A DNA stretch of 41,147 bases from Actinomycetota bacterium. GTDB lineage: Bacteria > Actinomycetota > AC-67. Positions 32,118 through 40,313 of this stretch are shown here, piece after piece (position 1 is the first letter of the stretch; every line of letters starts with the position of its first letter). The stretch spans positions 1 through 41,147 of the forward strand of contig JBBDRM010000050.1 of assembly GCA_040905475.1 (NCBI GenBank), read 5' to 3'. Below the pieces are notes generated by a model. It did no database searches. It saw only the letters and a list, made by a program, of their open reading frames with translations, and was not told the origin of the DNA. The position numbers were made by a program, and so were the translations under genes.

Positions 32118-32135
32118 TGGATCATCAGGTGGGGT

Positions 32136-33563
32136 CTAGTCGGTCGCTGTTCTCATGAAGAACACGTCGGTCGCACCCACCTGTGCCTGTGGCGCGCCGA
32201 GGTTGAACGTGGCGCCGAACCCACCTGGAAGGGCAACGAGGCCGAAGTAGTCGCCCCACTCGGGGCTGCTGGTCACGTGATCCGGCAACGTGCGCGCGTC
32301 GAAGGGTCCGCCGAGCGCCACCTCGCTCCACGTCGCGCCGGCGTCGCGGGTCTCGCGCAACCAAGCGGAGACGAGCGTTCCGGCGTTTCCGGCGACGTCG
32401 TCCCGAAGGTCGTAGAACGTCGCAGCCCAGTGGCCTCCAGGATGCGCCGCGACCGAGGCGATGAACGCCGGCGTCGCGAGATCGGCGACGGTCACCGGTG
32501 GCGCCCAGGTCGCCCCGCCATCGTTGGATGCCTTCACCAGAACCCGCGCGGCCGGATCCGCACTGCGGTCTACCCACGCAACGAGCACGGTCCCGTCGGA
32601 CGCGATCGAGGTGCTCACGTCTTGGAAGGGGACTCCGTCCAGCGGTGGGCCGCCGTCCGGATCATTGAGCGTCTCGCTGGCCAGCTCGGTTACCGTGACC
32701 GGTGCCGACCAGGTGCGCCCGTTGTCGAGAGAGCGCGTGGCCTTGACGAAGAACGCGCCTTCTTGGAAATCGCCGGTCACCAGCAACAGCGGTTGGGAGG
32801 GGAACTCCAGGAACGTCGCCAGCAGGCTGCCGTCTGCCATTACGTGGATCTCGCTGTCGAAGACGGCGCGATCCGGCGGAGGCGCGTAGATCGTCACACG
32901 CTCTGACCAGGTTTGGCCGTGATCGTCCGTGCGCGACACCAGGTTCGAGGTGGTTCCGGGGAACAGGGCGATGCTGCTCCAGGTTGCGTACGCGCGCCCG
33001 GCAACATGCGGGTCCGCGCGGATCGTGGTCTTGTCCGTCACGGTGATCGGCAAAAGCTCTCGCGCAACGATGACGCTGTCTCCCCACGTGCGCCCTCCGT
33101 CGTGCGAAACGTTCACCCCGACCGCGAACTCATGGGGATTCTTGAGCGCCGGCGCGTCGGCGTCCTGGAGCGACGCGATCGCATAGGCGGCGCCGTCGGC
33201 TCCGATCGACACCCACGGATCCCAGGCGTAGTCGTCGGGTGCGTCGCTCGTGCAGGAAGTCAGCCGCGGAAGCATCGATCGGTTCCAACTCTGTCCACCA
33301 TCGGAGGAGTACGCCGCGACGGTGCCGGAGTTGTCGTCCTGATCCCACGCCACGATCAGGTTCTCGGGATTGGAGGGATCGACCGCGAGGAACTGATCGT
33401 GCTCACTGTCCACCACGGGTCTCTCGCCGCAGGGCCCGTCGCGATAGGGGCTCGCGCCGGAGATGAGGATGGGCGCCACCGCCAGGCCGGGAGCGCCCTG
33501 CGAAGGCAGCGTGATGAACGTCAGGCAGAGTCCGGCCGCCACGATCCATGAGCGGTGTCGCAT
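32136..33563 (-). CDS. Secreted BNR-repeat protein (sialidase-like propeller)
   Basis: A 475-residue exported protein. ATG 33563 is chosen because GAGGAGAAGGAG lies just upstream, and it gives a clean signal peptide (MRHRSWIVAAGLCLTFITLP). At least six Asp-box/BNR motifs of the SxDGGxTW type occur: SSDGGQSW, SHDGGRTW, TDDHGQTW, SLDNGRTW, SNDGGATW and TRDAGATW. This is the sialidase/Vps10-type propeller. The arginine triad that defines true sialidases cannot be confirmed, so I call it sialidase-like. It lies between repeats of the tRNA tail. Confidence 0.85.
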   Translation of the reverse strand: MRHRSWIVAAGLCLTFITLPSQGAPGLAVAPILISGASPYRDGPCGERPVVDSEHDQFLAVDPSNPENLIVAWDQDDNSGTVAAYSSDGGQSWNRSMLPRLTSCTSDAPDDYAWDPWVSIGADGAAYAIASLQDADAPALKNPHEFAVGVNVSHDGGRTWGDSVIVARELLPITVTDKTTIRADPHVAGRAYATWSSIALFPGTTSNLVSRTDDHGQTWSERVTIYAPPPDRAVFDSEIHVMADGSLLATFLEFPSQPLLLVTGDFQEGAFFVKATRSLDNGRTWSAPVTVTELASETLNDPDGGPPLDGVPFQDVSTSIASDGTVLVAWVDRSADPAARVLVKASNDGGATWAPPVTVADLATPAFIASVAAHPGGHWAATFYDLRDDVAGNAGTLVSAWLRETRDAGATWSEVALGGPFDARTLPDHVTSSPEWGDYFGLVALPGGFGATFNLGAPQAQVGATDVFFMRTATD

Positions 33564-33871
33564 GTCGTGCTCCTTCTCCTCGATCAAAAGGCCCGAGGGT
33601 TGTTCGGGCACGACCTGCGTGCAGCGATCTGGCCGCTGACGTGACTAATACGACGCGAGCCGGCAGTTCTCCTTCCTGTCGTGCTCAAAGCTGCGCGCCC
33701 CAACCGCGCGCCGGTGCTTCATGAAACCAGCTTCGTAGGGTCTTGTTGAACGCTCATGCGCGGCGTAATCGCCGTGCTTCGACCAATGATTTGGACGTGG
33801 CTGTGCCATGTTCTTCAAGCAACGCAGGTCACGAGCAGCGCCTTCAGCGCCCGGAAGTGTCTTGAATAGTG

Positions 33872-33886
33872 TCCGTTCACCTCCAC
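33872..33886 (+). repeat. tRNA 3'-end repeat 3 (15 bp exact)
   Basis: TCCGTTCACCTCCAC is identical to tRNA-Ala positions 31317-31331 and has the same orientation. A possible att-type remnant. Confidence 0.6.
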
Positions 33887-34028
33887 AGGGCAGTGACGAG
33901 CAGATTCCCCGCACAGCTATCGTGGCAACGGTCGACCCTCGAGACCTTGGGAAGCTCGCGAGACACGCGTCAAACGTCTCGATCGCCGACATCACATGAG
34001 ACTCGACGCACGAATCGAGAGCGCTGTG

Positions 34029-34069
34029 AGCAGGTCGAGGCGGTTCACGCAACGTCGGCTTACGTCCAC
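34029..34069 (+). repeat. Degenerate tRNA-tail-like direct repeat, left copy
   Basis: About 83% identical, with one gap, to 39834-39875 (shared AGCAGGTC, AGGCGG, CGTC, GCTTAC, TCCAC). Together they flank the GH31 cluster. Both end in TCCAC like the tRNA. Confidence 0.5.
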
Positions 34070-34129
34070 CAGAAGCCCCATTTGAAACTCTTTTCTCCAC
34101 CGAGGAGACCCGGCCTGGGCGGTCAGGGC

Positions 34130-35146
34130 TCAAGCCGTGTTGTTCCTGAGATCATCCGTCGTCAGGAACGCGTAGCCGCGAGTGAAAGCGATCGTGCCCG
34201 CGACCACGTGGTCGACGGGCTCGAGGATCGCGGAGAACGGCATCGACGTGATCGTGGAGCCGGGGCCCGGGATCGCCCCCTCGAGGCGAACCGTCGCCGT
34301 GCCGACGATGGGGTCGGGGAATTCCGTGAGCGGGGTACGCCGCACGTCATAAAGCGGCACGAGAGACGCCGGCGTGAACTTGACCATCGCGGGGTCGTGC
34401 GTCGGCACATTCTCGTCGTACGGGCGCGTCTGGACGAACAAAGGCTCGCCGTACTGCCCCCAGGCCCGAACCTGCTCGACGTGCTCGCCGGGAGGACCGA
34501 GCTCTTCGGGTTTCCATGAGATGGTAAGCACGTTGCCGTCCTCGATGGTTGTTGAGCCCGGCCCGCCCGCCTGACCGTCGGCCTTCCCCCATCCGGTGGC
34601 GGCGGCGGCCCAGGTTCCGTCCTCCAGGCGGCGCAGCGATGCGTCGGCCATGTACTTCGGCAGACCTACGCCGCGGCCGGCGCCGTACTGCGACGGGTCG
34701 TTCAGCGGCTGGGCGAGATCCCACCAGCCCTCCGAGTAAGGGAATCCCTCCGCCGCGGGGAAACCGACGCGTATCGCGACCGATCCTTCGGCGTACCCAG
34801 CGCCGGGATCCGTATCGATCGAGCTCGTCGGGTTCATCGGAAGGTCCAAGCGGAACATCAATACGGCGATCTCGCGGCGACCGGACGGCGGCGGCGTGAA
34901 CGGCGGCGGGATCAGCGAGTCGTAAGAGGCCGTCGCGGCCTCGCCTTCGCGCAGCGGGAGGATCGCCGCGACCGACCATACGTCGATCGCCGGATACGCG
35001 ATCGAGAGGCAGTCGGGATCGGGCGGCACGCGTGATGCGCACAGCGCCTCGATCAGGCCCGGCTGGAGTTGTGGTTCCGCCGGCGCCGCGAAGGAGACGG
35101 CGAGGATCGCCATCAGGATCGAGATCAGTCGCCGCGCCGGTCTCAT
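34130..35146 (-). CDS. Secreted protein of unknown function
   Basis: A 338-residue protein with a signal peptide (about 1-25, ending AAPAEPQ). The central part GAGRGVGLPKYMADASLRRL and later segments have the look of an acetoacetate-decarboxylase-like beta barrel. The resemblance is weak and the Schiff-base Lys cannot be verified. It starts 13 nt after the stop of the PQQ-type propeller gene and is the third gene of the GH31 operon. It may act on the sugar or lipid that the other exported proteins handle. Confidence 0.6.
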   Translation of the reverse strand: MRPARRLISILMAILAVSFAAPAEPQLQPGLIEALCASRVPPDPDCLSIAYPAIDVWSVAAILPLREGEAATASYDSLIPPPFTPPPSGRREIAVLMFRLDLPMNPTSSIDTDPGAGYAEGSVAIRVGFPAAEGFPYSEGWWDLAQPLNDPSQYGAGRGVGLPKYMADASLRRLEDGTWAAAATGWGKADGQAGGPGSTTIEDGNVLTISWKPEELGPPGEHVEQVRAWGQYGEPLFVQTRPYDENVPTHDPAMVKFTPASLVPLYDVRRTPLTEFPDPIVGTATVRLEGAIPGPGSTITSMPFSAILEPVDHVVAGTIAFTRGYAFLTTDDLRNNTA

Positions 35147-35159
35147 AGGCGAACCCCTC

Positions 35160-36680
35160 TCACGGTCGGTAGGCGATCAGGAACTCGTTCGCGGCCGCGT
35201 ACACGGTGTTGCGCGCGATCGCGACGCCCGCACTAGTGACGTCGGCGTTGAGTAACAGCGCGCCGACATCGGCGTGCATCGGTCGATGCGCTACAGGTAC
35301 GCCGTCGGCCGCGCGGTAGATGTCGAGGAAGCCCTTGGTATCGGTGGTGTAGACCAGACCGTTGGCGTAGGCGACGCCGTTGTAGTGGAGAAGGTCCACT
35401 ATGGGCGAGATCCATTCGTAGGCGCCGTCGTGGGCGGTCAGCGAAACCATATGGCCGGGCAGGCTCGCGCCCACGAAGATCGACGTTCCGTCCGTTGCCG
35501 CCGTCGACGCGTTCCCGTAGAAGAACGGCGGTGCCAGCGGGGCCGTCCACACCTTCTGCATCGTGTCGGCGCGCGCGACGTGATAGACGCCGGCCTTCTG
35601 CAGGGCACCGACGTAGGTGCCGTCCGGCCCCGCGAAGATCTGTGGCGACGCGCCGAAGTCGAGGTCCATCTGTACACACAGCACACTTCGGACATAGACG
35701 TCGAAGTCGCGCCCGACGAAGTCTGGTCCGATCGCGGAGCCGTCGTTCGGGAAGCAGGTCGGCGGATCGGGCAGCGGCAGGTAGCGTTCGGGCAGCCCCT
35801 GGTAGGCACCCACGATGCGGCCGAACGTGGGCCGTGTGCGGTCGACGTCGAACTTGAGGATGGCGTCGGTGTGGGGATGCTGCCGGTTGCCGGCGTCGGG
35901 ATTCGATGTTCCGACGTACGCGTGCTTCGTCGCCGGATCGACGGCCGGGGTCGCCCAGACGCCTCCACCGCGGTACCCCTCCGAGTAGTCGGCGTCGTCG
36001 ATCGTGTAGGTCTTGATCAGTTGCTCGCCGGTGACCGCATCGAAGATCGTCCAGCCGCCGCGGTTCGTTGTGCCGGTCTGATCGCCGTTGAATGCGGCGA
36101 TCACGATCCCATCGAACGCGATCGGGCTGGCGCAGTTGTAGACGAGCTCCGTCGTGTCGATCACCTGCGACCAGAGCACGTGTCCCGTTGCTTGGTCGAG
36201 TGCGGCCAGATACGGGCTTCCCGCCTGGCTCACGATCACGTAGACGCGACCGTTCTCGACCGCCGCCGCACCGACGATACCGGTGCAAAGGAGGCCCGCG
36301 TCTTCCACCGGCAGCTGCGTCGCCCATACGACCTCGCCGGAGTCGGCGTTGAGCGCGAACACCCACCCGTCGGTCGTCCCGATGAAGGCGCAGCCGTCGG
36401 CGATCACGGCCGTTCCGTTGATCACGCCGGCCGCTCCCTCCTGCTGGGAGACCTGAAAGTGCCAAGCCTTCTGCAACGCCCCGGCGTTCGACGCGTCGAT
36501 CAGGGTCTCCGCCGGTTGCGAGCGCGTGATCTGTAGATCGCCGCCGTAGCGGGTCCACTCGCCGCCCGGTGCGGGGTCGGCGCAGGACACCGCCGAGCGT
36601 GCGCCCCCCGGTGCGACGACGAGCGCCGCAAGGGCGAGCAGGGGAAGGACCCTGGTGATTCCTCTGCTCCTCCGGGTCAC
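35160..36680 (-). CDS. Secreted PQQ-type beta-propeller protein
   Basis: A 506-residue exported propeller with a GTG start, preceded by AGGAGGAG. The signal peptide is 1 to ~30. Repeats of the PQQ/quinoprotein type are clear: GTTDGWVFALNADSGEVVWAT, LAALDQATGHVLWSQV, FDAVTGEQLIKTY and AHDGAYEWISP. Such folds occur in PQQ dehydrogenases and in binding proteins. I cannot confirm the active-site Asp or the disulphide of a true PQQ dehydrogenase. It begins 14 nt after the GH31 stop, so they are one operon. Confidence 0.8.
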   Translation of the reverse strand: MTRRSRGITRVLPLLALAALVVAPGGARSAVSCADPAPGGEWTRYGGDLQITRSQPAETLIDASNAGALQKAWHFQVSQQEGAAGVINGTAVIADGCAFIGTTDGWVFALNADSGEVVWATQLPVEDAGLLCTGIVGAAAVENGRVYVIVSQAGSPYLAALDQATGHVLWSQVIDTTELVYNCASPIAFDGIVIAAFNGDQTGTTNRGGWTIFDAVTGEQLIKTYTIDDADYSEGYRGGGVWATPAVDPATKHAYVGTSNPDAGNRQHPHTDAILKFDVDRTRPTFGRIVGAYQGLPERYLPLPDPPTCFPNDGSAIGPDFVGRDFDVYVRSVLCVQMDLDFGASPQIFAGPDGTYVGALQKAGVYHVARADTMQKVWTAPLAPPFFYGNASTAATDGTSIFVGASLPGHMVSLTAHDGAYEWISPIVDLLHYNGVAYANGLVYTTDTKGFLDIYRAADGVPVAHRPMHADVGALLLNADVTSAGVAIARNTVYAAANEFLIAYRP

Positions 36681-36694
36681 GCTGGTACTCCTCC

Positions 36695-38941
36695 TTAGAA
36701 CGGCGGCGGCATGTCGCAGCGGTGGAACCAGGGGAGGCTCTCGAGCGGGGCGGCTACGGCCCGCTCGCCGGGCCCTGTGTATAGCTCCCCCGTCTCACCG
36801 TGCTGCCAGCAGCCGGCGGGGAAGTAAACGGGACGCGAGGTCGCGCCCTTCGTCACCACGGGCGCGACGAGCACTTCCTCGCCGAGCATCCACTGCTGGT
36901 CCTGCTTCGCAGCCTCCGGATCGTCGGGGAAGGCGAGCCACATGGGCCGCTGCATCGGCATCCCGGTGTCGGCCGTCTGCTCCCACAGCGCGAGCACGTA
37001 TGGCCGAGCCCGCATGTGAAGTCGCGCGGCGGCGATCCACCGCGACAACGTCGGCTCGTCGAACGACCATGGCATCTTCGTGCCGTTCGAGAACGAGTTG
37101 TGCACCCGGAAGAACGGAGTCAGGGCGGACCATTGCGACCAGCGCGTGAACAGTTCCTCGTCGAGCTCATCGGTCGACCAGGAGTCCAGGTAGCCGCCGA
37201 TGTCGGTGTTGAAGCCGACCGCACCGCCGATCGCCCGATTGAGCATGTCCGTCGCGAGCGCTGCGATCCCGTTCGAGCGGCTCCAATCGGGATGCTCGTC
37301 GCCGGGGAACGTCGACGACTCGTAGGCAGCAGAACCCGGCCGGCCGGTGAATCCGGCGCGGACGTACATGAATATCGGCCCGCGCTCGGGATGCTCAGTC
37401 TCAAAGCGATCGACGATGGAGCGCGTCACCTGATGGAAAACAACCGGGAACCGGTTGTGCATCGTGACGCCCGTCTCCCCGTTGTGGAAGACCATGTCCT
37501 CCATCACCTGCTCGCCGAAGTCCTGCATGAAGCCGTCGAAGCCGAGATCGAGCATGTGCCGGATCTTCCGCTCCTCCCACCAGGCGACGGTATCCGGATT
37601 CGTGAAGTCGAGGAGCGCCGCCGGCCCGACCGCAACGCCGATCCACGGCGCGCCGCCAGGGGTCATCGCGACCAATCCCCGGGAGACCGCGTCTTGGAAT
37701 GTCCCGTCCGCATCGAACGTCCCGTCGTCACTCACGAAAGCGCGTACGTAGCCGATCGGACGGATGTCGCGCGCGGTGAGCCACGCGTTCGTCTCTCGCA
37801 CGAAGTCCTCGGGTAAGCCGTCCCATCCTTCGTAGGAGTAAGCCTCGACCGGCATCCCGGCTTCGGACATGTAGCGTTCGATCTCGACCAGATCCTCGGC
37901 TACCTTCGTCTGATAGTCGTACGCGCCGGAGACGGCTCGCTTCAGCGTGGGGCCCATCGCCCATGCCGGCGGGACGCGCTGGCGCCCCGTGATCGCGGTG
38001 ATCGCGCGGATCGCCTCCGGCGCCGGGCCGACGGCAACCGTGTAGTCGAGCCCATCACGCCGCACATCGAGGCGCCACGCGTCGTCGCGCTCGGCGGCCA
38101 TGCGCCAGCGCGTGAGGGCCGTCTCGTTGGCGAGGAACCCGTACGGCCGCGATGAGACGAACATGTTCTGGACGTAGTAGGCGGCCGTAGGGCCATTGGG
38201 GAAGAGGTAGTCCTCGTCGCCGACGTCGGGGATCGGGTCGACGAGCGGCTTCAGCGGGCCCTGGTTGAAGTTCTCCTCCTCGACCCACGCATAGAAGTCG
38301 TTACCGTGCTGGTCGAGGGTGTTGTGGCGGCCGCCGAAGCCATGGAACGCTTCGTCCGGACCCGAGGAGAACGCGTCGCCCATCGCGACGACGCCGGCCG
38401 CGGGCTGCGGCGTAACCTGCACACGCAAGGCGCCCGGCCCGTCCGAGGAGATGGTCACCCCGAGCGTGCGGCCGGGCTCCGTCGTGGATAACGTCATCGC
38501 GAGCGTTCCATCCTGCTCGACGGTCTCAAGAACGGCCGTCGCGTGATGTACGACGCCGCCGCGGACGCCGGCGAGCATGTTGCCCGTCCAGAACAAGACC
38601 GGCCACTGCGTTCCTTTTTCGGCTCCGACCTCGTAGGCGAACGGCGCGTAGGCCGCGACTTCGGGGAGCTGATCGACGCCGCCGGGTTCCGGGGCGAGGT
38701 TCGCCGACGGCATCGCCTGCATCAGAGGCGGCGTGACCTGCTCGAGCACGGTTCTTCCCGACGTGTCTTGGAAGGCGAGTCCGAAGGGCGAGTCTCTGAC
38801 GACGACGCGCGCGCCGTCGAACTCATGTGTCACGCTGGACGGGGAAGCGCCCGAGCCGCCCGGCACAGCCGCCACCAGTGCAGCGGCGATGCACCACGCC
38901 GCGCGCCGAGCCCCGCGCCGCGCCGTTCCCGTACCAGCCAT
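36695..38941 (-). CDS. Secreted glycoside hydrolase family 31
   Basis: A 748-residue GH31 enzyme when read from ATG 38941 (signal peptide to ~33). The start is not fixed by a ribosome site; GTG 38974 and GTG 39013 are also in frame. The N-terminal galactose-mutarotase-like domain carries GFGGRHNTLDQHG (202-214). In the (beta/alpha)8 barrel, MQDFGE (472-477) supplies the nucleophile Asp474, FPGDEHPDW the probable acid/base Asp548, and DIGG (580-583) another conserved loop. These motifs resemble the YihQ-like sulfoquinovosidase/alpha-glucosidase branch more than human maltase types, but the SQ-binding residues cannot be confirmed. First enzyme of the cluster, under a TetR gene upstream. Confidence 0.88.
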   Translation of the reverse strand: MAGTGTARRGARRAAWCIAAALVAAVPGGSGASPSSVTHEFDGARVVVRDSPFGLAFQDTSGRTVLEQVTPPLMQAMPSANLAPEPGGVDQLPEVAAYAPFAYEVGAEKGTQWPVLFWTGNMLAGVRGGVVHHATAVLETVEQDGTLAMTLSTTEPGRTLGVTISSDGPGALRVQVTPQPAAGVVAMGDAFSSGPDEAFHGFGGRHNTLDQHGNDFYAWVEEENFNQGPLKPLVDPIPDVGDEDYLFPNGPTAAYYVQNMFVSSRPYGFLANETALTRWRMAAERDDAWRLDVRRDGLDYTVAVGPAPEAIRAITAITGRQRVPPAWAMGPTLKRAVSGAYDYQTKVAEDLVEIERYMSEAGMPVEAYSYEGWDGLPEDFVRETNAWLTARDIRPIGYVRAFVSDDGTFDADGTFQDAVSRGLVAMTPGGAPWIGVAVGPAALLDFTNPDTVAWWEERKIRHMLDLGFDGFMQDFGEQVMEDMVFHNGETGVTMHNRFPVVFHQVTRSIVDRFETEHPERGPIFMYVRAGFTGRPGSAAYESSTFPGDEHPDWSRSNGIAALATDMLNRAIGGAVGFNTDIGGYLDSWSTDELDEELFTRWSQWSALTPFFRVHNSFSNGTKMPWSFDEPTLSRWIAAARLHMRARPYVLALWEQTADTGMPMQRPMWLAFPDDPEAAKQDQQWMLGEEVLVAPVVTKGATSRPVYFPAGCWQHGETGELYTGPGERAVAAPLESLPWFHRCDMPPPF

Positions 38942-38957
38942 AAGCAGGGGGTTCGCA

Positions 38958-38974
38958 GTGAGACGCCGTCTCAC
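38958..38974. promoter_or_regulatory. Perfect 17-bp palindrome upstream of GH31
   Basis: GTGAGACG-C-CGTCTCAC lies 17 bp before the preferred GH31 start. CTGAGACG recurs 13 bp upstream on the plus strand side (38987-38994), and ATGAGAC occurs at the TetR start. The adjacent TetR protein is the likely ligand. Confidence 0.6.
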
Positions 38975-39063
38975 CTGCCCGCGCGCTGAGACGATTTTCG
39001 ATTTGTCCCACACGACCGAGGGACGGGACGATGCCGAGACGACACGCAGGTCTTCGTACTCGC

Positions 39064-39765
39064 CTAAAGGGATCGCGATCCGTCTGATCGGTCCGCCGTC
39101 CGCAAGAGCAGCCCGATGATCTCAACCGCCAGGTCGAGGTCGGGCTCGTTGTCGGCGATCACGTCTGCGTAGAGGAAGCTCTCCCCGATCCGAACGATGA
39201 GATAAGCGAGCGTGTGTGGATCCATCGTTAGGGCGAGACGGCCCCGGTTCGTCTCCTCGGCCAGAGCGCGCTCGGTCAGCCCTACGAGCCCAGCCTGTAC
39301 CGGGCCGTGTTTCGACGTCAGAATCCGCAGCGCAGCCTCCGGCTCCTGCTCGAGGAGCCGACGCAATGCGGGTTGCGCGTGCACAAAGCGCATGAAGCGG
39401 TCGGCGACGGTTAGGACGCGGGCCGCGCCGTGCAGTCGTGTGGTCTCCTCCAGCGCGGGCACCATCGCTCGCCTTGTGAGGTACCAGATCACCTCACCGA
39501 GCAGCCGCTCGCGGCTGCCGACGCGCCGGTAAAGCGTAGCGCGTCCCATGCTCAGCTCCGAGGTCAGCGCGCCCATGTCGAGACGGCGTCCGTCGAGAAA
39601 GGTTGCCAGTGCCGCCTGGAAGATCGGGGGCGGTATCGTCGCGGGCATCTCGATGCCCTCGGGGATGAGCAGGAGAGTGCTTTCGCGGAGGGTTCCGATC
39701 GCTCGCGCTCGTGCTCGGTCCGGCGACATCGCGTCAAGCGTAGCGGGGGCCGGCCGTGGTCTCAT
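39064..39765 (-). CDS. TetR/AcrR-family regulator of the GH31 cluster (QsdR-like)
   Basis: A 233-residue regulator. The helix-turn-helix region (TLATFLDGRRLDMGALTSEL-like, then LSMGRATLYRRVGSRERLL) is offset by a ~40-residue N-terminus. The ligand-binding half is helical. ATG 39765 and ATG 39729 are both possible and neither has a strong ribosome site. It lies upstream of the GH31 operon on the same strand, separated by a 122-bp promoter region with a perfect palindrome, which supports control of that operon. It resembles QsdR-type regulators in spacing only. Confidence 0.85.
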   Translation of the reverse strand: MRPRPAPATLDAMSPDRARARAIGTLRESTLLLIPEGIEMPATIPPPIFQAALATFLDGRRLDMGALTSELSMGRATLYRRVGSRERLLGEVIWYLTRRAMVPALEETTRLHGAARVLTVADRFMRFVHAQPALRRLLEQEPEAALRILTSKHGPVQAGLVGLTERALAEETNRGRLALTMDPHTLAYLIVRIGESFLYADVIADNEPDLDLAVEIIGLLLRTADRSDGSRSL

Positions 39766-39833
39766 GCCTTATCGGGGCGTGAGTGATTCCAGCGCGCTGC
39801 CAACCTATGCAGAGTCCGCTATCTAGCGAAAAC

Positions 39834-39875
39834 AGCAGGTCCAGGCGGCTCATCACATCGTCCGCTTACCTCCAC
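39834..39875 (+). repeat. Degenerate tRNA-tail-like direct repeat, right copy
   Basis: The partner of 34029-34069. The end TCCGCTTACCTCCAC differs from the tRNA tail TCCGTTCACCTCCAC at two positions. It lies in the 249-bp gap between the TetR gene and the higBA locus, where I see no gene. Confidence 0.5.
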
Positions 39876-40014
39876 GAACTGTCATTGATGTACTGAGCAG
39901 TAGAGGACTTTCTTCCTGCAGCAGGATCGAGCAGAGCCGCGGTCGGGCCTGAACCCGCTCTTGCATGGGAACCGTGAAAGGATGTAATCCGTCCGCCGTG
40001 AGGAGCGGGCACCC

Positions 40015-40305
40015 TTGATCGGGTCGTTCAAGGATGACGCGACCAATGCCCTTTTCGACGGCGAGCGCGGGAAGGCAGTTCGGCGCATCCCGTCGGACAT
40101 CCGGTCGGTTGCTGTGAGGAAGCTGGACATGCTCAACGCCGCTCACGAGCTCGGCGACCTCCGGGCCCCACCAGAAACAGGCTGGAAGCCCTCAAGGGAG
40201 ATCTGAAAGGCAAACACAGCATCCGCATCAACGACCAGTGGCGGCTCGTCTTTCGATGGAAAGCCGGGCAGGCGCACGAGGTAGAGATCGTTGACTATCA
40301 CTGAG
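40015..40305 (+). pseudogene. higB: HigB-type toxin gene with two frameshifts
   Basis: From TTG 40015 (AGGAG 9 nt upstream) the frame reads [18 protein letters not shown], then [22 protein letters not shown], clear HigB. A one-base deletion near 40174 shifts it to the frame [20 protein letters not shown], then QWRLVFRWK. An extra A in the run at 40260-40263 shifts back to the original frame for [13 protein letters not shown] and TGA 40303-40305. The catalytic-type residues of both parts are retained. Either a decayed toxin or two homopolymer sequencing errors. The frame as it stands would give only 63 residues. Confidence 0.85.
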
Positions 40306-40313
40306 GAGATCTG

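Larger units (their letters stand above)
33564..34129. other. 566-bp gap without a convincing gene
   Basis: The largest open frame (33645-34133, minus) has no ribosome site, irregular codon bias and no family resemblance. The segment contains a 15-bp exact copy of the tRNA-Ala tail (33872-33886) and a degenerate one (34029-34069). It looks like eroded insertion DNA. Confidence 0.6.

Noticed and set aside
33645-34133. 162-codon minus-strand open frame in the gap
   Set aside because: No ribosome site or family resemblance; it crosses two tRNA-tail repeats.
35274-36536. 420-codon plus-strand open frame
   Set aside because: Antisense to the PQQ-type propeller; Val/Asp/Arg shadow composition.
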